From Spirochaetota bacterium (GTDB lineage: Bacteria > Spirochaetota > UBA4802 > UBA5550), in assembly GCA_016933025.1 (NCBI GenBank), contig JAFGBT010000013.1, forward strand, positions 1-37,943: 37,943 nucleotides of DNA, written 5' to 3'. The notes under the pieces were generated by a model, which was not told the DNA's origin, ran no database searches, and saw nothing but the letters and a program-made list of their open reading frames with translations. The position numbers and the translations under genes are program-made. Positions 32,709 through 37,943 of this stretch are shown piece by piece (position 1 is the stretch's first letter; each line of letters begins with the position of its first letter).

Positions 32709-32863
32709 ACCGATAGTTATCGGTACTCTCCTGATTTTTACTCTGACCCTGCTGGAAATTAGTTGAACAAATTAACGCCACTGTATAGATGCATTATCAA
32801 AATAGTACCGCCGATAGTTATCGGTACTTTACTCTGACCCCATACTGACGATAGTTATCGGTA
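32709..32863. repeat. Three GATAGTTATC palindromes with two TTTACTCTGACCC words
   Basis: Copies: ACCGATAGTTATCGGTA (32709-32725), CCGATAGTTATCGGTAC (32810-32826) and CGATAGTTATCGGTAC (32849-32863 region). TTTTTACTCTGACCC follows the first at 32736-32749 and TTTACTCTGACCCC follows the second at 32828-32841. All three palindromes are in the same orientation and are followed by GTAC. The block fills most of the 272-nt gap between two converging genes; I see no terminator apart from these stems. Confidence 0.85.
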
Positions 32864-32915
32864 CCCATTCTCCAGGCCCACGCCGCGGCAAGAACGCCGC
32901 CTGCCCGGGCAGCGT

Positions 32916-33869
32916 TCACCGAAGCTTCTTTCCCTCCACCTTCTCCTCGATCTCCATGCATTTATCGAACCAGGCGCGCGCCTCGACGTCCTTCTTCATG
33001 ATCCGGTACACGTCGGAGATCAAATAACAGGCCTCGAAATTATCGGGGTTGAGATCAAGCGCCGCCCTGAAATTCTTCAGGGCCATCTCGAAGTGGAACC
33101 AGCGCCGCCCCGGCAGCCTCCTGGTGAAGTAGACCTCGCCGAGAAGCAAATGCGCCTTCTCGTGGTCCGGCCTCACGACCTTGAGCCGCTCCAGCACTGC
33201 CGCAGCTTCCGCGTTCTCGTTCCTCCGAAGATACAGCTCGGCAAGCTCCAGGTAGGCATCGAGCAGGGAGGGCGCGTCGTCAAGAAGCCCCCGGTAGGCC
33301 CCGATAGCCTTCGCGACCCTGCCGGCCTTCGCATCGTTCCTCGCCTCGGCCAGTACCGCGCCGTACGCCGCGGTCGCGGCGTCGTAACTGGCCCTGAAGT
33401 GCCGGTCCGCTGCGGCCCGGTCGTTTATCTTTAAATAGAAACGGACCAGGCTGCAGTTCGCCCTGATGTGGCCCGGCTCGAGCTCAACGGAGCGGACATA
33501 GTGCTTCATCGCCCGCGCGGTGTCGCTGAAGTATTCGTAGAGCTCGGCGATCGCGTTATGCACGCCCGCCTGCCGATCGTTGATCGCCAGGGACCGCCGG
33601 TAGTACTCGATGGACCTCTCCTTCAGGTTTTTTTTATAGTAGATGCCGGCAAGGGCGTTCGCCGCCTCGAAGCACTGAGGATTAATCTCAAGACACCGGC
33701 CGAGGTTCAGGATCGCGTATTCGTACATCTCGCCCCGGTACTCGATCATTCCCTTTTCAAAATAGTACTCCCATGAATGTTTTGCATCGTCAGGCCTATC
33801 GCCGGCCGCCAGCACGAAGGCCAGCGCCAGAAAAATATTTGCCGATTTTATTATTGACAATTTACGCAT
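32916..33869 (-). CDS. Exported TPR protein
   Basis: 317 aa. A signal peptide (IIKSANIFLALAFVLAAGD) is followed by about seven tetratricopeptide repeats (for example YYFEKGMIEYRGEMYEYAILNLGRCLEINPQ and ALKNFRAALDLNPDNFEACYLISDVY) that cover almost the whole mature protein. Likely a periplasmic scaffold; no partner is indicated. Its start lies 29 nt from the divergent tRNA-Phe gene, so the two must share a compact promoter region. Read in the opposite direction, the region shows long open frames that are shadows of its GC bias. Confidence 0.85.
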   Translation of the reverse strand: MRKLSIIKSANIFLALAFVLAAGDRPDDAKHSWEYYFEKGMIEYRGEMYEYAILNLGRCLEINPQCFEAANALAGIYYKKNLKERSIEYYRRSLAINDRQAGVHNAIAELYEYFSDTARAMKHYVRSVELEPGHIRANCSLVRFYLKINDRAAADRHFRASYDAATAAYGAVLAEARNDAKAGRVAKAIGAYRGLLDDAPSLLDAYLELAELYLRRNENAEAAAVLERLKVVRPDHEKAHLLLGEVYFTRRLPGRRWFHFEMALKNFRAALDLNPDNFEACYLISDVYRIMKKDVEARAWFDKCMEIEEKVEGKKLR

Positions 33870-33898
33870 ATATATTACTTGTGTTACGTTTTAAAAGT

Positions 33899-33971
33899 GG
33901 TCAGGTAGCTCAGTCGGTAGAGCAGTGGACTGAAAATCCACGTGTCGACGGTTCGATTCCGCCCCTGACCA
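33899..33971 (+). tRNA. tRNA-Phe (GAA)
   Basis: Complete cloverleaf of 73 nt. Acceptor GGTCAGG/CCTGACC, D-arm AGCTC...GAGC, anticodon stem GTGGA/TCCAC with loop CTGAAAA (anticodon GAA at 33932-33934), a 5-nt variable loop and T-arm GACGG-TTCGATT-CCGCC. The discriminator is A. CCA is not encoded (the DNA continues ACA), so it must be added after transcription. A T-run (33974-33979) follows at once. Confidence 0.97.
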
Positions 33972-34153
33972 CATTTTTTATCTTCCCGCGCGATAGTCTG
34001 TATTCTGCCCGGCATTAAAGCCCCCGTCAAGAAAAATAGAAGAGAAAAAATCATTGATTATTTCACTTGACCTTCTATAATAACCGGCGTGCCGGATTCA
34101 GTCAGCGGCAGCCTGTTTTATCCTGCATCCATCATTTCAACCGGGAGGACACC

Positions 34154-34552
34154 ATGAACATAAAGCGTTTTGTTCTCGCGAGCATCGCGGTTTTCGTCGT
34201 CATCCAGGCGATCGACTGGCTCTTTCACGGCCTGCTGATGTCAGGCTGGTATGCTGAGCTCAAGGGAGTCTGGCGGGCCGACATGATGGACCTCATGTGG
34301 GTTATGACACTGGGATCGCTCTTTTTCTCATTCATGTTCGTCTTCATTTTCACCAAGGGATACGAGAACAAGGGAATTATGGAAGGGGTCCGCTACGGGC
34401 TTTTAATCGGCCTCCTGATGTACGTGGCAGGCATGCTCGGGCAGTACGCCATGTACCCCATACCGCTGGGCATGGCCGTGGCTTGGGTAGCCTACGGCAT
34501 CGTCGAGATGGCTGCCGCAGGCGCCGTTACCGCCGCGATATACCGCAAGTAG
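34154..34552 (+). CDS. Small four-TM membrane protein of unknown function
   Basis: 132 aa, with an excellent ribosome site (GGGAGG 5 nt before the ATG at 34154); the frame stays open upstream to 34067, but that part has no ribosome site. Four hydrophobic helices (about residues 6-24, 46-68, 78-98 and 104-126). The first carries IDWLFHGLLM, and the WRADMMDLMWVM segment between helices 1 and 2 looks conserved, as I recall similar hypothetical proteins in Deltaproteobacteria. No function is known to me. Single gene between tRNA-Phe and serS. Confidence 0.8.
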   Translation: MNIKRFVLASIAVFVVIQAIDWLFHGLLMSGWYAELKGVWRADMMDLMWVMTLGSLFFSFMFVFIFTKGYENKGIMEGVRYGLLIGLLMYVAGMLGQYAMYPIPLGMAVAWVAYGIVEMAAAGAVTAAIYRK

Positions 34553-34781
34553 CCATCCCAAGGCATAGAACTGCCGATAGCCGGCTCGCATCCTTCTTCA
34601 AAAAAGAGGACCGTATCTTCTGCATTATTAAATATCATGCAGGGATATTATTCTGCCTGCCCTGTTCTCATTTTCCCTCTTGACAAATCACCCCCCGCCG
34701 CATTTCTGGTATTGATGACTCGATACCTGCGGCATGGGGCGCGCCGCAGGCGCCCCGCACCCGCTCCCGGAGTGTGTACCC

Positions 34782-36041
34782 ATGATAGACCCGAAATTCA
34801 TCAAGGAAGACATTGAAAGCATCAGGAGGCTCCTCGAAATACGGGGCATGATCGGCGCGGTTGACCTCGACCGCCTTAAGACCATGAACGACGAGCGCCG
34901 CTCGCTCGTGCGTAAATCGGACGAGGCGCGCGAGAAGAAGAACAAGGTCTCCAAGGAGATTGGCCAGAAAAAATCCAGGGGCGAGAACGCCGACGACCTG
35001 ATGAAGCAGTCGCAGTCATTCACCGAAGAGATCAAGCGATGCACCGACCGGCTCGCCGAGCTCGAGGCGGAGTTCACCGAGATGCACCTTTCGGTCCCGA
35101 ACTTCCTCGACGCGTCCGTTCCCGCGGGAACCAGCGAACAGGACAACCCGGTGGTCCGTACCTGGGGCGAAAAGCCGAAGTTCTCCTTCACGCCCAAGCC
35201 TCACTACGACCTGGGGACCGACCTGGAAATCCTCGACTTCGAGCGGGGCGTGAAGCTCGCGGGCACCCGCTTCTACGTCTACCGCGGCCTCGCCGCCCGC
35301 ATGGAACGGGCCATCATCAACCTGATGCTCGACCTCCACACGAAGGAGCACGGGTACACCGAGGTCTTCGGCCCCTTTATCGTAAACGACGACAGCATGA
35401 CCGGCACCGGCCAGTTTCCGAAATTCAAGGACGAGTATTACCGGATCGAGCGCGACGGGCTCTCACTGATCCCGACCGCGGAGGTCCCCCTTACCAACCT
35501 CTACCGCGATGAGATACTCGACGGCGCCGACCTCCCGATCAAGATCACCATGCAGTCCGCCTGCTTCCGCCGCGAGGCGGGCGCCGCCGGCAGGGACACC
35601 CGGGGGCTCATCAGGGTCCACCAGTTCCAGAAGGTGGAGCTCGTCAAGTTCGCGGACCCGGCCACCTCGTTCGACGAGCTGGAATCGCTGACCCATGACG
35701 CAGAGGAGGTGCTCCAGAAGCTCAACCTTCACTATCGTGTGGTGCTCCTCTGCAGCGCCGACACCTCGGCCTCCTCGGCCAAGACGTACGACATCGAGGT
35801 CTGGATGCCGGGCATGGACCGGTATGTAGAAATATCGTCATGTTCATGCTTCACCGACTACCAGGCGCGCCGCGCCAAGATACGCTACCGCAAGGGACAG
35901 GGCCAGAAGCCGGAGTTCGTGCATACCCTCAACGGCTCCGGCCTCGCGGCCGGGCGGACACTGGCGGCCGTGATGGAAAACTATCAGACAGAACAGGGCG
36001 AGATCGCCATTCCGGAGGCTTTAAGGAAATACATGGGCTGA
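34782..36041 (+). CDS. serS: Serine--tRNA ligase
   Basis: Class II aminoacyl-tRNA synthetase charging tRNA-Ser (and tRNA-Sec). 419 aa from the ATG at 34782, which has GGAG about 9 nt upstream; the longer frame from 34734 lacks one. The N-terminal long coiled-coil arm (residues ~25-105, Lys/Glu-rich) is followed by the catalytic core: motif 1 region near [14 protein letters not shown], motif 2 [21 protein letters not shown], and motif 3 [26 protein letters not shown]-type residues ([17 protein letters not shown]) complete the seryl-adenylate site. All key elements are intact. Confidence 0.98.
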   Translation: MIDPKFIKEDIESIRRLLEIRGMIGAVDLDRLKTMNDERRSLVRKSDEAREKKNKVSKEIGQKKSRGENADDLMKQSQSFTEEIKRCTDRLAELEAEFTEMHLSVPNFLDASVPAGTSEQDNPVVRTWGEKPKFSFTPKPHYDLGTDLEILDFERGVKLAGTRFYVYRGLAARMERAIINLMLDLHTKEHGYTEVFGPFIVNDDSMTGTGQFPKFKDEYYRIERDGLSLIPTAEVPLTNLYRDEILDGADLPIKITMQSACFRREAGAAGRDTRGLIRVHQFQKVELVKFADPATSFDELESLTHDAEEVLQKLNLHYRVVLLCSADTSASSAKTYDIEVWMPGMDRYVEISSCSCFTDYQARRAKIRYRKGQGQKPEFVHTLNGSGLAAGRTLAAVMENYQTEQGEIAIPEALRKYMG

Positions 36042-36260
36042 CAGCGATAAGGGGGCGATTACCGGAGTGGAATTGTATTTGTGCCCCACCCGCGGGGGCT
36101 GAATAGGGTTTATGTTTGTACACACATAACGCGTATGTGTTTTTGCAATTTTGTTATTGTATCGTATTTTTCAAGAGTCTGGACAACATCCTTTCGGCTT
36201 TCGCTGCGGAAGGCCCATCCTGGGCCATCCTCGCAGTGACACGCATCGTGCGTGTCACCG
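36042..36260. other. serS downstream region with stacked hairpins
   Basis: Gene-free. GGCCCA/TGGGCC (36212-36226, loop TCC) and GTGACACGCA/TGCGTGTCAC (36236-36258, loop TCG) are perfect adjacent stems without a U-tract. They look like a dispersed repeat next to the insertion point at 36264-36272. Some AT-rich DNA at 36110-36170 shows nothing further. Confidence 0.6.
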
Positions 36261-36263
36261 GGT

Positions 36264-36272
36264 ACCGATAAC
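36264..36272. repeat. Left half of the split palindrome (insertion site)
   Basis: ACCGATAAC here plus TATCGGTA at 37818-37825 reconstitute ACCGATAACTATCGGT exactly, the reverse complement of the dispersed ACCGATAGTTATCGGT. ATAAC (36268-36272) recurs at the other boundary (37813-37817). Confidence 0.85.
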
Positions 36273-36388
36273 GTTCCCGGCGTATGCGACGTTTTCACCG
36301 TAGCGCCGCGAAGGTGAAAATGTGGCGAAGCCCAAGCGACCGCAGGGAGCGCAGCGCATTACGCCGTGTTATATGAAGCGGCGTGCTT
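36268..36388 (-). repeat. attC-like structured recombination site
   Basis: Read on the minus strand: ATATAAC (R''-like), GGCGTAATGCG (L''-like, 36355-36365), a complex middle, CGCATACGCC (L'-like, 36279-36288), a 6-nt spacer, GTTAT (R'-like core, 36268-36272). L'' has exactly one base more than L', as in attC extrahelical bases. An inner stem ACATTTTCACC/GGTGAAAACGT (36289-36299 with 36313-36323) supports a long bottom-strand hairpin. The R' core GTTATCG departs from the GTTRRRY consensus because it now belongs to the host palindrome. Total about 105 nt, near the size of Vibrio repeats. Confidence 0.6.
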
Positions 36389-36401
36389 CTTAGAGAAAGT
36401 T

Positions 36402-36431
36402 GTGCGAATACAGGACGTATTCGCACGTTTT
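36402..36431 (+). terminator. Rho-independent terminator inside the cassette edge
   Basis: GTGCGAATAC (36402-36411) and GTATTCGCAC (36417-36426) form a perfect 10-bp stem with an AGGAC loop, followed by GTTTTT. Orientation is plus, so it would stop transcription entering from serS. The stem could also help end the minus-strand tauE transcript, though the U-tract on that side is weak. Confidence 0.8.
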
Positions 36432-36446
36432 TATAAGCTATATCTT

Positions 36447-37238
36447 TCATTTAGTAACAAATGCATTTATTACCATAACAATAGATGCTGCTAAAGTAGT
36501 AAATGCAAAAAGAAATTTTAAAAAATTTGGTTTTGTCTTTATGGCAAAAGCACCACCTAACATGCCACCAATTGCTGCAGCAATTGAAAGAGGAATTGCA
36601 ATTTTAGGGACAAAATGACCAGATATCATATGCCCTAAAAATCCCATAAATGCAGTTCCTGCAACCATCGTAGTTGAAGTGCCAACAGCAAGATTCATTG
36701 GCACTCCACAGGCGAGAACCATTAGTGGAACAAGAAATGACCCACCAGAAACTCCTACCATTCCTGCACCAAATCCAGTAGCAATGACAATTGGAATCGC
36801 TATCTTAAGATTTATAATATATTCGTTTTCTTCAGATCTTAGATTCCAATAGCCTGATTTATTTTTATTATAAGTATTTTTTTCAGCAATAGGCCTAAAC
36901 ATTAAAAAAGCAGCAATTAACAAAAAAAATGAAAAAATATATTTCAATGTTTTACCAGTAAAATATTGAGAAAGTAAGCCACCAAAAAAAGCAGAAAAAG
37001 CAGTGAGGCTGCCAATAAACAATACCAATTTCCATTCGATATGTCTGCCTTTCCCAAATATTAGAGTAGCTGATATTGATGAAATAAAAAGAATAAATTG
37101 CCCGGTTGATGCTGATTCATGCATGGATATGCCGGATAGAACAAGAGCAAGAACATAAAAATTACCTCCTCCACGCCCCGTCATAGTCATCAGCAATGCA
37201 ATGCTGAATATAATTAAAAGCATTATTATCAGATTCAT
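36447..37238 (-). CDS. TauE/SafE-family sulfite/sulfur exporter
   Basis: 263-aa inner-membrane permease with about eight TM helices arranged as two homologous halves. The family signature occurs twice: MTMTGRGGGNFYVLALVLSG near the N-terminus and GFGAGMVGVSGGSFLVPLMVL in the second half. Family members export sulfite, sulfoacetate or related organosulfur anions, or move thiosulfate; the exact substrate is not readable. The start overlaps the rhodanese stop as ATGA, with GAGGTGA upstream, so the two are coupled. Codon and base composition are strongly AT-biased, unlike all genes to the left. Confidence 0.9.
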   Translation of the reverse strand: MNLIIMLLIIFSIALLMTMTGRGGGNFYVLALVLSGISMHESASTGQFILFISSISATLIFGKGRHIEWKLVLFIGSLTAFSAFFGGLLSQYFTGKTLKYIFSFFLLIAAFLMFRPIAEKNTYNKNKSGYWNLRSEENEYIINLKIAIPIVIATGFGAGMVGVSGGSFLVPLMVLACGVPMNLAVGTSTTMVAGTAFMGFLGHMISGHFVPKIAIPLSIAAAIGGMLGGAFAIKTKPNFLKFLFAFTTLAASIVMVINAFVTK

Positions 37239-37639
37239 TTATCACCTCTATTCTTGTTTAGGTGTTTAAGTAATTTTCCTGGTTTAAATTCATCAGATAA
37301 TTCAGCATAACCCCCTTCAATTATTCTTACATTTTCAAATCCAAGTGTTCTTAAATATAAATAAACCATTGTTGATCTTACTCCAGATGAGCAAAAGATA
37401 CCAATTATTTTATCTTGTGGTATTTCATTTACACGATCTGGAATTTCATCTATTGGTATATGAAGAACGGGCATGTGATGAACAAGACTGAAGGCAATAG
37501 TATTTAATTCTTCTTTTGACCTAACATCAAGAAATAGTGAATTGTTTTCTGAAAGATGCATTGATGGTGATATTTTATGTTTACCACTACCGAAAAAGTC
37601 AAATGTCATAGATTGTATAACATCATTTAATTTATCCAT
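37235..37639 (-). CDS. Rhodanese-domain sulfurtransferase
   Basis: 134-aa single-domain rhodanese. The active-site loop is CSSGVRS (Cys83), preceded by the typical LDVRSKEEL strand-helix and followed by LRTLGFENVRIIEGGYAEL. It should carry sulfane sulfur as a persulfide on Cys83. No signal peptide, so cytoplasmic. The start is well supported by AAGGAGT 5 nt before the ATG. It overlaps the TauE/SafE gene by 4 nt; together they suggest sulfide/sulfite or thiosulfate handling, with the permease exporting the sulfur anion. AT-rich and cassette-borne. Confidence 0.93.
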   Translation of the reverse strand: MDKLNDVIQSMTFDFFGSGKHKISPSMHLSENNSLFLDVRSKEELNTIAFSLVHHMPVLHIPIDEIPDRVNEIPQDKIIGIFCSSGVRSTMVYLYLRTLGFENVRIIEGGYAELSDEFKPGKLLKHLNKNRGDK

Positions 37640-37708
37640 TTTATACTCCTTATAAACTTAAATTAATGTAGTTGAAGTGAATTGTACTATAAAATAGTTG
37701 AAATGATG

Positions 37709-37750
37709 TTAGTTACCTTTCCACCAACAATGACATATTTTCTTTTTCAT
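37709..37750 (-). CDS. Possible 13-aa leader peptide (CHCWW)
   Basis: ATG at 37750 preceded by AAGGAT at 5-nt spacing opens a 13-codon frame, MKKKICHCWWKGN, ending in TAA, 70 nt before the rhodanese start. The concentration of Cys, His and Trp in so short a peptide is unusual, and a perfect hairpin (37762-37781) stands just ahead of its ribosome site. It could be a regulatory leader or a metal/sulfur-responsive peptide, or chance. Far too short for homology. Confidence 0.3.
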   Translation of the reverse strand: MKKKICHCWWKGN

Positions 37751-37761
37751 TTTATCCTTTA

Positions 37762-37786
37762 GCTGCGCATGGATGCGCAGCATTTT
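37762..37786 (+). terminator. Hairpin at the right edge of the cassette
   Basis: GCTGCGCA (37762-37769) and TGCGCAGC (37774-37781) pair perfectly around TGGA, followed on the plus strand by ATTTTT. As the cassette genes run on the minus strand, the stem lies in their leader region and would terminate plus-strand transcription. Confidence 0.65.
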
Positions 37787-37796
37787 TAAAAAAATT

Positions 37797-37817
37797 AAGC
37801 ACGCCGTTTCATATAAC
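37797..37817. repeat. Right inverted-repeat arm of the cassette
   Basis: 21 nt whose reverse complement matches 36368-36388 at 20 of 21 positions. It ends in ATATAAC, the same core that begins the attC-like site at the other end, and is followed directly by the right half of the split palindrome. Confidence 0.85.
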
Positions 37818-37854
37818 TATCGGTAGCAGAGACAGGATACGGATAACTATCAGT
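37818..37854. repeat. Right half of the split palindrome and an adjacent diverged copy
   Basis: TATCGGTA (37818-37825) completes the copy interrupted at 36272. A second copy with two mismatches (ACGGATAACTATCAGT, 37839-37854) follows 13 nt later, so the insertion hit one of a tandem pair. The remaining bases to 37943 show no gene or structure I can name. Confidence 0.75.
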
Positions 37855-37943
37855 GGAGGGGATCACTCTCATGAGGATTTACGTGTGAAAATTTACCCCC
37901 CCCTGTCCAGAACTTTTTGCTTGCCAGAGCCCTCTTGATGTGC

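Larger units (their letters stand above)
36273..37817 (-). mobile_element. Candidate integron-type gene cassette (rhodanese-TauE), AT-rich
   Basis: 1545-bp segment with much lower GC than everything around it. It is inserted in the centre of a dispersed palindrome and bounded by ATAAC direct repeats. Read on the minus strand it runs: GTTATATG (end of a recombination core), leader region, rhodanese, tauE-like gene, attC-like fold, GTTATCGG. Cassette logic is thus satisfied: genes share one direction and the foldable site lies at their 3' end. The two ends carry inverted 21-nt arms (36368-36388 and 37797-37817, one mismatch) that would pair in the circular form. No integrase gene is in the window. 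A transposon with 5-bp target duplication is the main alternative, but there are no terminal inverted repeats at the very ends and no transposase. Confidence 0.7.

Noticed and set aside
36110..36298. 62-aa minus-strand frame after serS
   Set aside because: It is composed largely of the stacked hairpins and crosses the insertion point of the cassette, so it cannot be an old gene.
36273..37817. Classic transposon or insertion sequence
   Set aside because: ATAAC repeats could be a target duplication, but there is no transposase and the inverted arms are not at both outer ends. The attC-like layout explains more.

Overview
This 37.9 kb window comes from a Gram-negative (diderm) bacterium of moderately high GC. 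The diderm call rests on an apolipoprotein N-acyltransferase, a LolA-like lipoprotein-sorting protein and several lipoproteins. Relaxed lipoboxes (SFSC, ASSC, IVSC), abundant TPR and pentapeptide-repeat proteins, a tRNA without encoded CCA and a Desulfovibrio-like adenylate kinase fit a Spirochaetota or Desulfobacterota-like organism. The exact phylum cannot be fixed from sequence reading alone. Almost all of the window is chromosomal housekeeping and cell-envelope genes. The exception is the last 1.5 kb, which is strikingly AT-rich and foreign in character.

Layout. 144-4449 (minus) holds a LolA-like exported protein, rsmE, a ThiD2-ThiE fusion, a small basic protein and a radical SAM protein. 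5015-7513 (plus) is a large exported CocE/NonD hydrolase with a C-terminal membrane anchor. 7589-11741 (minus) is a tight operon in the order yggS, proC, M23/LysM peptidase, lnt. 12083-13712 (plus) has an MBL-fold hydrolase and adk. 13963-19260 (plus) is a four-gene unit: a 4-TM protein, a PAS-PAS histidine-kinase-like protein lacking the phospho-acceptor histidine, a MoxR AAA+ ATPase and a VWA protein (RavA/ViaA-like). 19286-26590 (minus) has an SDR epimerase, a BNR plus DUF4015-type glycosidase lipoprotein, a pentapeptide-repeat lipoprotein and a 944-aa repeat lipoprotein. 26923-29118 (minus) has an MBL hydrolase, a TM2 plus signal-peptidase-like protein that appears catalytically dead, and a methyltransferase. 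29544-36041 has two TPR proteins, a GQSN esterase, tRNA-Phe, a small 4-TM protein and serS.

The most interesting signal is at the right end. A 1545-bp AT-rich segment (36273-37817) carries a rhodanese and a TauE/SafE permease. It sits exactly in the middle of one copy of a palindrome (ACCGATAACTATCGGT) that is scattered through the intergenic DNA of this window. Deleting the segment restores a perfect copy of the palindrome. The segment is bounded by direct ATAAC pentamers. At the 3' end of its genes it has a long foldable element resembling an integron attC site. Its two ends carry 21-nt arms that match in 20 positions as inverted repeats, so circularisation would rebuild one long attC-like hairpin. 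The simplest reading is an integron-type gene cassette inserted outside an array, with the dispersed palindrome as its landing site. No integrase is present in the window.

The palindrome recurs at about 1.7-1.8 kb, 4.65 kb, 26.8 kb (degenerate), 32.7-32.9 kb (three copies) and 37.8 kb. It is usually next to a second conserved word, GGGGTCAGAGTAA. A second, unrelated family of inverted repeats flanks the TPR gene at 29.5-31.5 kb.
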